64,000 nucleotides of DNA from Mycolicibacterium porcinum. Its GTDB lineage: Bacteria; Actinomycetota; Actinomycetes; Mycobacteriales; Mycobacteriaceae. Of the stretch, positions 43,150 through 52,250 are shown piece after piece; the first letter of the stretch is position 1, and each line of letters begins with the position of its first letter. The stretch spans positions 6,317-70,316 of the forward strand of contig MSTD01000022.1 of the NCBI GenBank assembly GCA_001942045.1. Direction: 5' to 3'. The position numbers and the translations under genes are program-made. Under the pieces are notes generated by a model that saw only the letters and a list, made by a program, of their open reading frames with translations, was not told where the DNA came from and did no database searches.

Positions 43150-44489
43150 CGGTCAACGGTACGGTGAGCGCCACGGAGCCGACTGCCGGGGACGCTGCGG
43201 TGCGCGGCATCGGGGACGGCTCGATCACCGAGATCGAAGTCGCCTGGAGCGATCCCTTCGGTCACGCGCAAGGCAAGCGCATCCCGGCCGCCGGGTTCCT
43301 GGACCGGGCCCGCGGCAGCGGATTCGCCTTCTGCGAAGCATCTTTGGGATGGAACGCCGATGCCACCGTGATCGACGGGCTGCGACTGACAAACTGGGAC
43401 AGCGGCTATCCCGACGTGTACGCGGTGCCGGACCTGTCGACCTTCCGGCCGCTGCCGTGGCGCCCCGGTACCGGGCACGTGATCTCCGACATCGTCACCC
43501 ATGACCGCAGCCCTTCACAGCTGGATCCGCGCGCGGTGCTCCGCCGGGTGCTGGCCCAGCTGGCCGAGCTCGGCTACACCGCCAAGGTCGGCGTCGAGTT
43601 GGAGTTCTATCTGCTCGATCCGGACGGTTCGGCATTCCAGCCCGACATTCATGCCTACTCGCTGGAAAATGCCAACGCCCTCGACCCGTTGCTCGGCGAC
43701 CTGCAGCGGTCGCTTGCCGCCTTCACCCGGCTGGAGGGGATCGAAACCGAATACGGCCCAGGGCAGGTCGAGGCGAACCTGATCTACGCCGATGCGCTGG
43801 ACGCCGCCGACGATGCCGCCCGGCTCAAGTACGCGGCTAAAGAGGTGGCCCGACGGCACGGCAAGATCGCCAGCTTCATGCCCAAGCCGTTCACCGAACA
43901 CTCGGGAAGCTCGGCGCACCTGCACATCTCGCTGTGGCGGGACGGCGAGCCCGCGTTCGCGCCCCAGGACGGGGCGGAGAACCCGCTGGCGTTGTGGTCG
44001 ATCGCGGGCCTGCTCGAGCATCTGCCGTCGATCACGCTGTTCGGCGCGCACTCGGTCAACGCCTACCGGCGGTTCGTACCGGATTCGTTCGCTCCGGCCA
44101 CGGTGACCTGGAGCCGAGACAACCGCAGCGCAGCGGTGCGATCCCTGGTGGACGCCGACCCTTCGGCGACTCGCATCGAATTGCGCAGTGGTGCTTCGGA
44201 TTCCAATCCGTACTGGTTGGTGGCCTCCGCGCTGGCCGCGGTGGTGGCCGGGATCCGGGCGCAGCGCACGCCACCGGCGGCCGAGGGCGGCAACCTGTAT
44301 GCCAAGGGGATCGCGTTGCCGGAGTCTCTCGGTGTCGCCGTCGCGCTGGCCACCCAGGACGACACGGTGGCAGAGATTCTCGGGCACGATGCCGTACAGG
44401 ATTTCGCCGCGATCGCGCTCAGCGAGTGGCGCGAATACAGTGGTCACGTCAGTGACTGGGAACGCCGACGTTACCTGGCCGGCTCATGA
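43146..44489 (+). CDS. Glutamine-synthetase-family enzyme (gamma-glutamyl-amine ligase type)
   Basis: A 447-residue GS-fold protein starting at the GTG at 43146. The active-site motifs are complete: GVELEFYLL, EYGPGQVEANLIY, AHLHISLW, RDNRSAAVR and RIELRSGASDSNPYW. The permease upstream and flavoenzyme downstream are both fused by 4-bp overlaps, so this is probably an ATP-dependent gamma-glutamylation step for an imported amine, similar in logic to PuuA/IpuC systems, not general ammonia assimilation. The substrate cannot be read from the sequence. Confidence 0.87.
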   Translation: MTVNGTVSATEPTAGDAAVRGIGDGSITEIEVAWSDPFGHAQGKRIPAAGFLDRARGSGFAFCEASLGWNADATVIDGLRLTNWDSGYPDVYAVPDLSTFRPLPWRPGTGHVISDIVTHDRSPSQLDPRAVLRRVLAQLAELGYTAKVGVELEFYLLDPDGSAFQPDIHAYSLENANALDPLLGDLQRSLAAFTRLEGIETEYGPGQVEANLIYADALDAADDAARLKYAAKEVARRHGKIASFMPKPFTEHSGSSAHLHISLWRDGEPAFAPQDGAENPLALWSIAGLLEHLPSITLFGAHSVNAYRRFVPDSFAPATVTWSRDNRSAAVRSLVDADPSATRIELRSGASDSNPYWLVASALAAVVAGIRAQRTPPAAEGGNLYAKGIALPESLGVAVALATQDDTVAEILGHDAVQDFAAIALSEWREYSGHVSDWERRRYLAGS

Positions 44490-45712
44490 CCGCGACGGTG
44501 AACGGTTCAGAGACCGAACATCGACAGCTGCTCGGCGGTTCGGTGGCCGACCGGCTGGGCCGGCTACCGGATATCGTCGACGAGCTCCGGCGCGGGGACG
44601 TGGCCGCCGAACGGGACCGCGTGCTCCAGCACGACGCGGTACACCGGCTTCGGACCGCCGGGCTGCTCGCCTTGCGGGTGCCCACGCGCTACGGCGGCCC
44701 CGGTGGTACTGTGCGCGACGTGCTCGGCGTGGTGATCGAGATCGCGCGGGCCAGTTCCAATGTCGCCCAGGCACTCCGGGCTCATTTCGGATATGCCGAG
44801 CGGTTGTTGAGCAATCGCGCTACAGAGGACGAGCGGGTGCGCTGGTTCGCGCGCATCAACGACGGGCTGGTGTTCGGCAACGCGATCACCGACGGGGCCG
44901 GCCGCTCACCGTCGAGTGCCGACACCACCGTGCTGGCCGGCGACGACGGCGTGCTGCGGCTCAACGGCTACAAGTTCTATTCGACCGGATCGTTGTTCGC
45001 CGATGTCATCGCGGTGTCGGCGGTGGACGCCGAAGGTCGTGACCTGCAGGCGATCGTGCCGACGGACCGGGCCGGGGTCGAACTGTTCGACGACTGGGAC
45101 GGATTCGGCCAGCGGTTGACCGCCAGCGGCGGTACCCGGTTCACGGACGTGGTGGTGCACCCCGACGAGGTCACCACGGTTTCCGACGGAAATCACCTGG
45201 GCCACAGCACCACATTCCTGCAGCTGTACCTGGCGGCGGTGGCAGCCGGCATCGCGTACGGCGTCCTAGACGACGCGGTGCGGTATGTGCGTACCAAAGC
45301 CCGGCCCGCGGCGCACTCTCTGGCCGACACCGCCGCGGTGGACCCGTTCGTTCTGCAGGCCGTTGGTGACATCGCGGCCGACGCGGAGGCCGCGGGCACG
45401 CTGGTGCTCGGTGCGGCCGACGCGATCGACGGCGTCGTGGACGGCGGCCGCCAGCACGACGGACAGTCCCTCGCCGACGTGGCGATCACGGTGGCCCGCG
45501 CGCAGCTGGTGGCCGAGCGGCTGACCCTGTCGGCGGCGCAGCGGTTGTTCGACACCGGCGGTGCTTCGGCCACGTCGCGGTCGCTCAATCTGGACCGGCA
45601 CTGGCGCAATGCCCGCACCGTGGCGAGCCATAACCCGTTGGCCTACAAGGCGTATGCCGCGGGAAACTTCGCGGTCAACGGAGTCTGGCCGCCGGCCAAC
45701 GGATACTTCTGA
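44486..45712 (+). CDS. Acyl-CoA dehydrogenase-fold flavin monooxygenase (DszC/SfnC-like)
   Basis: A 408-residue protein of the acyl-CoA dehydrogenase fold. It lacks the catalytic glutamate of true dehydrogenases and has the features of group D monooxygenases: VFGNAITDGAGRS near residue 130, LNGYKFYSTGSLFADVIAV, and a C-terminal DRHWRNARTVASHNP, close to the DRHWRNART motif of DszC/SfnC relatives. It would use reduced flavin from a separate reductase and oxygen. It is the last gene of the coupled permease/GS operon and may oxidise the imported amine or its glutamyl derivative. Confidence 0.85.
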   Translation: MTATVNGSETEHRQLLGGSVADRLGRLPDIVDELRRGDVAAERDRVLQHDAVHRLRTAGLLALRVPTRYGGPGGTVRDVLGVVIEIARASSNVAQALRAHFGYAERLLSNRATEDERVRWFARINDGLVFGNAITDGAGRSPSSADTTVLAGDDGVLRLNGYKFYSTGSLFADVIAVSAVDAEGRDLQAIVPTDRAGVELFDDWDGFGQRLTASGGTRFTDVVVHPDEVTTVSDGNHLGHSTTFLQLYLAAVAAGIAYGVLDDAVRYVRTKARPAAHSLADTAAVDPFVLQAVGDIAADAEAAGTLVLGAADAIDGVVDGGRQHDGQSLADVAITVARAQLVAERLTLSAAQRLFDTGGASATSRSLNLDRHWRNARTVASHNPLAYKAYAAGNFAVNGVWPPANGYF

Positions 45713-45796
45713 GTCGCCGGATCGGCAGAATCGGGCACATCACACCGTGGCGGGGACGATAATTGTCCGCGGCCAGGACAACCCCAGGGGGCCCGG

Positions 45797-46183
45797 ATGT
45801 ATCGACTTGCAGCGTTGGCGGTGTCGTGTGTCTTGCTCGCGGGGGCGAGTGTGGCCTGCGGGCAAGCAAATTCGCCGGGCGGCCACGGCGAGCATTCCGA
45901 AACGGTGACCACCGGCTCGGGCACGTCCGTCCCGACCGGGCCCACCATCACGATCGAGGGCATGGGATTCGGCTCCCTCGGGTCCGTCGCGCCGGGGACC
46001 GAGATCACGATCGTCAACAACGACGAGGTAGAGCATTCGGTGACGTCGCGGACCAAGGGACTGTTCGACGTCCACGTCGAAGGCAAGGGGCGGGCGACGT
46101 TGACGGCTCCCCAGGAACCGGGGGAGTACGCGTTCTACTGCCTCTACCACCCGGCGATGCTGGGGACGCTGACCGTCAAGTGA
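45797..46183 (+). CDS. Cupredoxin-domain lipoprotein
   Basis: A 128-residue protein. A signal sequence ends at a lipobox-like ASVAC (Cys21), followed by a His/Gly/Ser/Thr-rich linker and a cupredoxin domain from about residue 50. A blue-copper set is visible: His in NNDEVEHSVTS, then Cys, His and Met in FYCLYHPAML. It probably binds copper on the outer face of the membrane and carries electrons or buffers copper. No redox partner is adjacent. The 3' end overlaps the convergent gene by 8 bp. Confidence 0.88.
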   Translation: MYRLAALAVSCVLLAGASVACGQANSPGGHGEHSETVTTGSGTSVPTGPTITIEGMGFGSLGSVAPGTEITIVNNDEVEHSVTSRTKGLFDVHVEGKGRATLTAPQEPGEYAFYCLYHPAMLGTLTVK

Positions 46184-47306
46184 CTGCGGCGGGTTGCCTT
46201 GGTGCATAACGCAACAACGCGGCGACGCCGTTCGTCGCCGAATATCCGGCAGGCATCTTGGCCAGATCGGCACCGGTCGAGATCGCTCTCATCGGCAACG
46301 CCTCGTCCGCACGCAGCACCCGGGTGGGTGCGACGCCCAATTCGGACAGCACCTCGGGGTTGGGTGCCACAGTGTCCAAATCGTCCGAACTGACCACGGT
46401 GGCATCGCCGATGTCGCCGACCAGCAAGGTATCGACGGCTCCGGCACGCAGCGCGGCGCACACCCCGGGCAGCCCTTCGGTGGCTCGGCCGCTGCCTCGG
46501 CGTATCTCGGCTGAAACATCGTCGGCCACCGCGTCCACCGCGTCGTGTTGGTGCTGCACGAGCCATTCGGTGACGGCCTCGTTCAGCGCCGTGGGATCGA
46601 ATCCGCTGTGGCGGGCCCCGACCTGCAGGTGGACGACGAGTTTCGTGACTCGTTCGGGTAGCGCGGCGGCCAGATCGTTGCGGGACCGCACTTCGCCCAC
46701 GACGAATACCGCATCGGGCTTCTCGTCATCGACGAACGCGGTCACCCGATCGGCGACGGCTCGGATGTTCTTCGACCGGCTTTCCTCGGTATGTTGCTGC
46801 GGATCGCCGTAACCCAGAGTCTCGGCTCGGCCGGCCTTGTGCACCGGAAAACTGCCGCCCTCGACGGTAGTTGCGACGACCGCCGGCTGGTCGGGCCGAT
46901 CACCGTGCAATTCGATGTCGGCGCCGGCGTGGTCGACGATGACCACCAGATACGAGTGCTGTTCCGTGCCGGTCTCCAGCGTCGGCAGAATGTACGGAAG
47001 CTCCGAGACCCGCGCATGAAGTTGCCCCTCGCCGTGGCTGAGGTGCTGATCCACCAGCACGCCGTCGGCGTTCGCCACGACGATCCGGCTACCGCGTCCG
47101 ACGGCCGGGCGCCGCGTGGTGACGGCAAGCTCCAACCGGCGGAGAAGTTCGGGTCCGGCTCCCTGGCGTTCGAGTTCGGCGCGCAGCGCGCGCCATTTCA
47201 ACTCGATGGTGCCGGCCGCATCCGCGGTGTCGTGTGAATCGTCGAAATAAACCGACCCGTAGGGTCCTCGTGAATTCAGCAGGATTCGGAATCGCTCGGA
47301 GTGCAT
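46176..47306 (-). CDS. Rv2629-type protein (bacterial release-factor-like baeRF family)
   Basis: A 376-residue cytoplasmic protein, close to Rv2629 (374 residues). Recognisable stretches are GPYGSVYFDDSHDTADA near the N-terminus, the RALRAEL helix, a middle VFVVGEVRSRNDLAAALPERV segment, and a C-terminal LLVGDIGDATVV. This family has the eRF1-domain 2-like fold with a degenerate GGQ-type position, here in the region KAGRAETLG. In M. tuberculosis the gene belongs to the DosR regulon; I see no convincing DosR box upstream here. Ribosome rescue or stress adaptation is inferred from the family. Confidence 0.85.
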   Translation of the reverse strand: MHSERFRILLNSRGPYGSVYFDDSHDTADAAGTIELKWRALRAELERQGAGPELLRRLELAVTTRRPAVGRGSRIVVANADGVLVDQHLSHGEGQLHARVSELPYILPTLETGTEQHSYLVVIVDHAGADIELHGDRPDQPAVVATTVEGGSFPVHKAGRAETLGYGDPQQHTEESRSKNIRAVADRVTAFVDDEKPDAVFVVGEVRSRNDLAAALPERVTKLVVHLQVGARHSGFDPTALNEAVTEWLVQHQHDAVDAVADDVSAEIRRGSGRATEGLPGVCAALRAGAVDTLLVGDIGDATVVSSDDLDTVAPNPEVLSELGVAPTRVLRADEALPMRAISTGADLAKMPAGYSATNGVAALLRYAPRQPAAVT

Positions 47307-47398
47307 GGTCCCTCCGTCGGTGTCGTTGGCTCTCCCTCAGGAGTGCCCCGACGGCGGGTCGGCAAACCACAGGCCACGACCTGCGTTGCGGGCGATGC

Positions 47399-48673
47399 CT
47401 AGCGCCAGGCCACGGGCATGCGCTTGATGCCGTGGATGAACTGCGACTGCAGGCGGTCGGGTTCCTCGGTCACGGCGATGTCGGGCAGCTGGCGGTGGAG
47501 TTCCTCGAACGCCACCGTGATCTCACGGCGCGCCAGGTTTGCTCCGAGGCAGAAATGTGCACCGCCACCGCCGAATCCGAGGTGGGGATTCGGATGCCGG
47601 GTGACGTCGAACGTCCACGGATCGGCAAACTTCGACTCGTCCCGATTCGCTGATCCGTACCACAGCGTCACCTTGGCCCCGGCGGGCAGCGGGGTCCCGC
47701 CGAGCACGGTGTCCTGAGTGACCGTGCGGCGCATGTAGCTCACCGGCGACGCCCACCGCACGATCTCCTCGACCGCGGTGGGAGCCAACTCCTCGTACCG
47801 TGACCACCACTTCTGGCGCTGTTCGGGGAATCGGCTGAGCGCGAGCACGCCGTGGCTGATGGCGTTGCGAGTGGTCTCGTTTCCCGCGACAACCAGCAGG
47901 ATGAAGAAGGAGGCCACCTCGGCCGAGGTCAGCCGTTCGCCATCGACCTCGGCTTGAACCAGGCTTGTCGTGAGGTCCTCTGTGGGCGCGGCGCGGCGCT
48001 GGTCGGCCAGGGCGGTGGCATACCCGCCGATGTCCGTCGCCACCTGGAGGAACTCGTCGAAGTCGGTAGTCAGATCGGGATCGCCGAACCCCAGGATCAC
48101 ATTGGTCCAGTGGAAGATCTGCTGGTGGTCGGGCTCTGGGATGCCCATCATGTCGCAGATGATCTGCAGCGGTAACGGCCCGGCGAGTTCGGTGACCAGT
48201 TCCGCGTTGCCGTCGGGATTTCTGGCCACCATGTCGGTGACCAGGCGCCTGGCACGATCGCGGACGGAGTCCTCGATCAAGGCCACCACCCGCGGCGTGA
48301 ACGCGCTGCGCACGATGTTGCGCAGGCGGGTGTGTCGGGGATCGTCCATCACGATCATGGACCCGAAATACTCAGCCAATTCCGGAGTCTGGTCGCCGAT
48401 GGTGATGCCGGACGCAGAACTGAAGATCTCCGGGTGACGGCTCGCCTGGAACACGTCGTCATACCTGGTCACCGCCCAGTGCCCGGGGCTTTCCGGAAAA
48501 CCCTCGAGGACGCATGCCGGGTGATACGAGATGGGGTCGTCTCGGCGGAGTGTGGCGAACGCCCCGTCGCGGATGTCGTCGTCCTCGCGCCAGAACTGCC
48601 ATGACCCGAGATCGACCTCGGAGCGTGGTATGTCCGGAGGAGGGGCGCCATTGACCCGCGGTGCGATACCCAC
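47399..48673 (-). CDS. Cytochrome P450
   Basis: A P450 of about 424 residues from the GTG at 48673; an alternative GTG at 48742 adds 23 residues. Hallmarks are the I-helix AGNETTRN, the K-helix ExxR in EEIVRW, and the haem-binding FGGGGAHFCLGANLA with its cysteine. It is soluble, as bacterial P450s are. The N-terminal IPRSEVDLGSWQFW resembles the CYP189/CYP125-neighbour groups in mycobacteria that act on lipids or steroids, but I cannot give a family number. No ferredoxin gene is adjacent. Confidence 0.92.
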   Translation of the reverse strand: MGIAPRVNGAPPPDIPRSEVDLGSWQFWREDDDIRDGAFATLRRDDPISYHPACVLEGFPESPGHWAVTRYDDVFQASRHPEIFSSASGITIGDQTPELAEYFGSMIVMDDPRHTRLRNIVRSAFTPRVVALIEDSVRDRARRLVTDMVARNPDGNAELVTELAGPLPLQIICDMMGIPEPDHQQIFHWTNVILGFGDPDLTTDFDEFLQVATDIGGYATALADQRRAAPTEDLTTSLVQAEVDGERLTSAEVASFFILLVVAGNETTRNAISHGVLALSRFPEQRQKWWSRYEELAPTAVEEIVRWASPVSYMRRTVTQDTVLGGTPLPAGAKVTLWYGSANRDESKFADPWTFDVTRHPNPHLGFGGGGAHFCLGANLARREITVAFEELHRQLPDIAVTEEPDRLQSQFIHGIKRMPVAWR

Positions 48674-48849
48674 CCCGCCAGGGTAGGTCGGCAGCCGCCC
48701 GGACAACGGGTAACGCTCGGATCCGTCTCGGCGATACCTCACTGGGGTGCACGTTTCGCCGCTCGCATCGGGCCGAGTTGCAAGGCGTTGCGGCGCCGGG
48801 CCATTGGGGGATGGCCAGCGCCTGGGTCACGACTCGAGGAGGTCCAGGT

Positions 48850-49317
48850 ATGAAACTGTCCAAGTTCGTGGCGGCCGCGTTGACGGTCGGTGCGTTCGGA
48901 ATGGGCGTCACAGGAATGGGGGTTCCGCTGGCGTCGGCGTCGCCTGCGGTGCCCGCACCGCTCAAGCCGGGGCACGGCAACGACGACTGCTTCCCGTTCT
49001 GCAACGGCGGCCCGCCCGGCCACGATCGCGATTTCGACGGTCACGGTCGCGGACCTGACTTCGACAACCGCGGTCACTGGGATGACAAGGGCCCGTGGTG
49101 GGCGAACAACCGGCACGACTGGTGGGATGACCGCCAGGGTCCGCCGCCGTGGGGCTGGGGCCCGCCGCCTCCGTTCCACTGGCGGGGCGGTCCGCTTCCA
49201 CCGACCATCAACTACTGGGGATACAACTTGAACCCGGTGTGGGACAACGGGTTCCGGCAGTGGGGCGTGTGGCTCTTCGGCGTCTGGATCCCTATCATCG
49301 GGGTCGGTGTCGGCTGA
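48850..49317 (+). CDS. Secreted Trp/Pro/Gly-rich small protein
   Basis: A 155-residue protein from the ATG at 48850, preceded by GGAGG. The signal peptide (KLSKFVAAALTVGAFGMGV...ASA) is cleaved near residue 35. The mature part is rich in Trp, Pro, Gly, Asp and His, with a low-complexity middle (HDRDFDGHGRGPDFD, then PPPWGWGPPPPFHW) and a more ordered end, INYWGYNLNPVWDNGFRQWG. Two cysteines (DDCFPFCNGG) could form a disulfide. It is probably an envelope or extracellular protein, perhaps metal-binding through the His/Asp region. Function unknown. Confidence 0.8.
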   Translation: MKLSKFVAAALTVGAFGMGVTGMGVPLASASPAVPAPLKPGHGNDDCFPFCNGGPPGHDRDFDGHGRGPDFDNRGHWDDKGPWWANNRHDWWDDRQGPPPWGWGPPPPFHWRGGPLPPTINYWGYNLNPVWDNGFRQWGVWLFGVWIPIIGVGVG

Positions 49318-49356
49318 TGCCCCGCCGGTAGTGCCACCGGCCACGCGGCATGCCGG

Positions 49357-49797
49357 TCAGCCGCTGGCACGGGTGGGGCCGTTGTCGCCGTCCTGATCGG
49401 AGTCCTCCTGATCGTGGCGGACGACGCGGACCTGCCCGTGTGGCAGGCATGCGGCGTAGCCGTGGTACTTCCCGTACAGCTCCCACGAGGTTTGGCCTTC
49501 GTCGGGCCGGACATCGATCCGGTGACCGTCGGAGAAGCCCAGGTGGAGGCTGCCGTCCTTCTCCCAGTCGGCATGCGTGCAGCGTTGACCGGCGAAATCG
49601 AACAGCGGCCGCACCTCGTTGCGTAGTGCGCGTGGGTCCAGCGACACCACTTCGGAGTCGTCGGTGCCCGTTGCGGGCAGCGTCAGCTCCAGCGGAACCG
49701 AGATGACGAGTTCGTTGTAGTCGTCGAGGTTGAGCACCAGGCCATCACGAAAAGTGATCCGCTGGACCAAGCACCCTTGAATCCATTGTTCGCTCAT
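49357..49797 (-). CDS. DUF6188-like protein
   Basis: A 146-residue soluble protein from the ATG at 49797. The domain begins WIQGCLVQRITFRDGLVLNLDDYNELVI and ends SWELYGKYHGYAACLPHGQVR, which I associate with DUF6188; the family has no known function. It is followed by an acidic, Asp/Glu/Gln-rich tail. It lies divergently to the F420-type oxidoreductase with an 86-bp gap. The open frame continues 11 codons upstream, but the ATG has the better context. Confidence 0.7.
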   Translation of the reverse strand: MSEQWIQGCLVQRITFRDGLVLNLDDYNELVISVPLELTLPATGTDDSEVVSLDPRALRNEVRPLFDFAGQRCTHADWEKDGSLHLGFSDGHRIDVRPDEGQTSWELYGKYHGYAACLPHGQVRVVRHDQEDSDQDGDNGPTRASG

Positions 49798-49883
49798 TGT
49801 CTTACTCTGTACCGCCGCGCGAGCGGGCACAAGAGGCGCCCTTCAGGTGTTACGCCCAATATGGATGGCATGGGAACGCACCG

Positions 49884-50765
49884 ATGAAGGTTCGATTCGG
49901 CGTCGGGTTGGGCGCGGAAACCGGCCCGGACGAGCTGGGCGACATCATCGATCACCTGGAGAGTTCCGGCGTCGACTCGGTGTGGTTTTCCGAGCTGGTC
50001 TATACCCCGGCGGTCGACCCCGTCGTCGGTATGGCCTACGCGCTGGCCCGCACCCGGCGGCTCAAGGTCGGGACCTCGGTCGCGATCCTGCCGGGCCGCC
50101 ATCCCGTTCTGGTGGCCAAACAGCTGGCTTCGCTGGCCGCGCTGGCACCCAAGCGGGTGCTGCCGGCGTTCGGCCTGCATTCGGCCCTTCCGGCCGAGCG
50201 GGACATCTTCGTCGTTCCCGACGGGCGCCGGGCCTCGGTGTTCGACGAATCGCTGGCCCTGCTGCGGTCGGCGCTGAGCGGCGGCGACGTGTCGTTCGAG
50301 GGTGAGTACTTCACTGTCCGTTCCGCACAGGTGCAGCCGCTGCCGGCGACACCGATCGATATCTGGCTGGGCGGATCGGCCCCGGCGGCACTGACCCGCA
50401 TCGGCAAATACGGCGACGGCTGGCTCGGCAGCTTCCTCACCCCCGACGAGACGGGCGCGGCGCGCCGGCGCATCGAAGCCGAGGCGGTTGCCGCGGGCCG
50501 CACCATCGAGGCCGATCATTACGGCATCAGTCTCGCCGTCGGGGACGGTACGCTCCCGGCCGATCTGCTCGCCGCGGTCCGTCGCCGCCGACCTGACGTA
50601 GACCCCGAGGAACTGGTCGCCGCCGATTGGCCCACCCTGCATCGCCAACTCGACGGCTATCTGGCCGCCGGTCTGACCAAGTTCGTGATCAGGTCGGCCG
50701 GCCCCGCTGACCGCGGTGCGTTCCTGGAGCGGTTCACCGCTGAGCTGCTGCCGCGGCAGAACTGA
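49884..50765 (+). CDS. F420-dependent LLM-class oxidoreductase (TIGR03854 type)
   Basis: A 293-residue luciferase-like TIM-barrel protein from the ATG at 49884. MKVRFGVGL, then GVDSVWFSELVYTP, KVGTSVAILPGRHPVLVAKQLASLA and PIDIWLGGSAPAAL are typical of the F420-dependent group in mycobacteria. It probably uses reduced F420 to reduce, or F420 to oxidise, a small molecule in the cytoplasm. I recall a family model named for MSMEG_3544, which fits the inferred gene order. Substrate unknown. Confidence 0.87.
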   Translation: MKVRFGVGLGAETGPDELGDIIDHLESSGVDSVWFSELVYTPAVDPVVGMAYALARTRRLKVGTSVAILPGRHPVLVAKQLASLAALAPKRVLPAFGLHSALPAERDIFVVPDGRRASVFDESLALLRSALSGGDVSFEGEYFTVRSAQVQPLPATPIDIWLGGSAPAALTRIGKYGDGWLGSFLTPDETGAARRRIEAEAVAAGRTIEADHYGISLAVGDGTLPADLLAAVRRRRPDVDPEELVAADWPTLHRQLDGYLAAGLTKFVIRSAGPADRGAFLERFTAELLPRQN

Positions 50766-50871
50766 ACTGCCGGTACAACTCCCGGCCAGTTGAACTTCCG
50801 CGTGTCGACCGTCGTGTTAGGGGGTGTGCGCAGGTCACGCGTGTGCCGCGCCTCGACCGAAGGAGACCGTC

Positions 50872-51351
50872 ATGAGGATGCGAGGCCTGTTTTGTGCGCT
50901 CGCGATCGTATTCGCACTGGTCACGGCGCCAACAGCGGCCGCTGACGATCGGTTGCAGTTCACCGGCACCACCTTGTCGGGTACCCCGTTCAACGGGTCG
51001 AGCCTGGCCGGTCGGCCCGCGGTGCTGTGGTTCTGGACGCCGTGGTGCCCGTTCTGCAACGCCGAAGCACCGTCGGTGAGTCAGGTTGCCGCGGCCAATC
51101 CGCAGGTCGCCTTCGTCGGTGTGGCGGCACACTCAGATGTCGGGGCCATGCAGGGCTTCGTCGACAAGTACCACCTCAACTTCCCGAATCTGAATGACGC
51201 CGACGGGTCGATCTGGGCCCGCTACAACGTGCCGTGGCAGCCGGCCTACGTCTTCTACCGTGCCGACGGGTCATCCACGTTCGTCAACAACCCGACGTCG
51301 GCGATGCCGCACCAGGAGCTGGCCGATCGGGTTGCGGCTTTGAAGAGCTAG
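50872..51351 (+). CDS. Secreted thiol-disulfide oxidoreductase, Mpt53/DsbE-like
   Basis: A 159-residue protein from the ATG at 50872 with AAGGAG upstream. A signal peptide (LFCALAIVFALVTAPTAAA) precedes a thioredoxin-fold domain with the redox motif WTPWCPFCNAEAP near residue 60 and the cis-proline in YNVPWQPAYVF. It resembles Mpt53 (Rv2878c), an exported oxidase/reductase of cysteine pairs. The CcdA-like gene starts 9 bp later, matching the Rv2878c-Rv2877c pair, and would supply electrons across the membrane. Confidence 0.9.
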   Translation: MRMRGLFCALAIVFALVTAPTAAADDRLQFTGTTLSGTPFNGSSLAGRPAVLWFWTPWCPFCNAEAPSVSQVAAANPQVAFVGVAAHSDVGAMQGFVDKYHLNFPNLNDADGSIWARYNVPWQPAYVFYRADGSSTFVNNPTSAMPHQELADRVAALKS

Positions 51352-51359
51352 TCACCCGC

Positions 51360-52250
51360 GTGCCAGACAACCTGGTGGGGTTGGCGTTCGGCGCGGGACT
51401 CGTCGCGGCACTCAACCCCTGCGGGTTCGCCTTGTTGCCCGGGTATCTCGCGCTGGTGGTGCGGGGCACCTCGCCGCGCGGACCATTGCCGGCGCTGGGT
51501 CGGGCGCTGGTCGCCACCGTGGTGATGACCGCCGGATTCGTCGCGGTGTTCGGTGCGTTCGGGCTGCTCACGGTCGCCGCCGCGAGCACGGTTCAGCGCT
51601 ATCTGCCCTACGTGACCCTGCTGATCGGGGTGGTCCTGGTCATTCTCGGTTGCTGGCTGCTGGCGGGGCGGCGGCTGGGGCTGCTGTTGCCGGACGTGGT
51701 GGCTCGGCATCCCGGGTGGGCGCCAACCGCACGGCTCGGATCGATGGCCGGCTACGGCGTCGGGTACGCGCTGGCCTCGCTCACGTGCACCGTGGGGCCG
51801 TTCCTGGCGGTCACCGGCGCCACCCTGGAATCGAATACGGCCTTGCGTCGAGTTGCGGTGTTCGCCGCGTACGCGGCAGGTTTCGCGCTCGTCGTCGGTG
51901 TGCTCGCCGTCGCCGCGGCGCTGGCCGGCACGGTCGTGGTCGACCGGTTGCGGCGTGTCGTTCCCTATATCAGCCGGATCAGCGGCGCCTTGCTGATCGC
52001 CGTCGGCGCCTATGTCGCGTACTACGGCTGGTATGAGATCCAATTATTCAGTGCCGCAGGCAATCCCAGCGACCCGGTGATCGCTGCCGCCGGCCGAGTG
52101 CAGGGCACCCTCGCCGGCTGGGTACACCGGCACGGGGCCTGGCCGTGGTTGCTCGCCCTGCTCACGTTGGTGGCATTGGGTGTGTGGCTGGTCAGATTCG
52201 CCGGGAGAACTCGCCACGCACATCCGGCCACGGTGGACGACGCACCATAG
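51360..52250 (+). CDS. CcdA/DsbD-like membrane electron transporter (Rv2877c type)
   Basis: A 296-residue membrane protein from the GTG at 51360. Helix 1 has AALNPCGFALLPGYLAL and helix 4 ASLTCTVGPFLAV, giving the conserved cysteine pair in the membrane that shuttles electrons from cytoplasmic thioredoxin. Six core helices plus two C-terminal ones are apparent. It starts 9 bp after the Mpt53-like gene and probably keeps it reduced. The 3' end overlaps the convergent GerW-like gene by 59 bp. Confidence 0.88.
   Translation: MPDNLVGLAFGAGLVAALNPCGFALLPGYLALVVRGTSPRGPLPALGRALVATVVMTAGFVAVFGAFGLLTVAAASTVQRYLPYVTLLIGVVLVILGCWLLAGRRLGLLLPDVVARHPGWAPTARLGSMAGYGVGYALASLTCTVGPFLAVTGATLESNTALRRVAVFAAYAAGFALVVGVLAVAAALAGTVVVDRLRRVVPYISRISGALLIAVGAYVAYYGWYEIQLFSAAGNPSDPVIAAAGRVQGTLAGWVHRHGAWPWLLALLTLVALGVWLVRFAGRTRHAHPATVDDAP

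Noticed and set aside
47307..47398. A DosR box in front of the Rv2629-type gene
   Set aside because: Rv2629 is hypoxia-induced in M. tuberculosis, so I looked for the 20-bp DosR palindrome. Only short GGGGC-like fragments are present, with no two-armed match.
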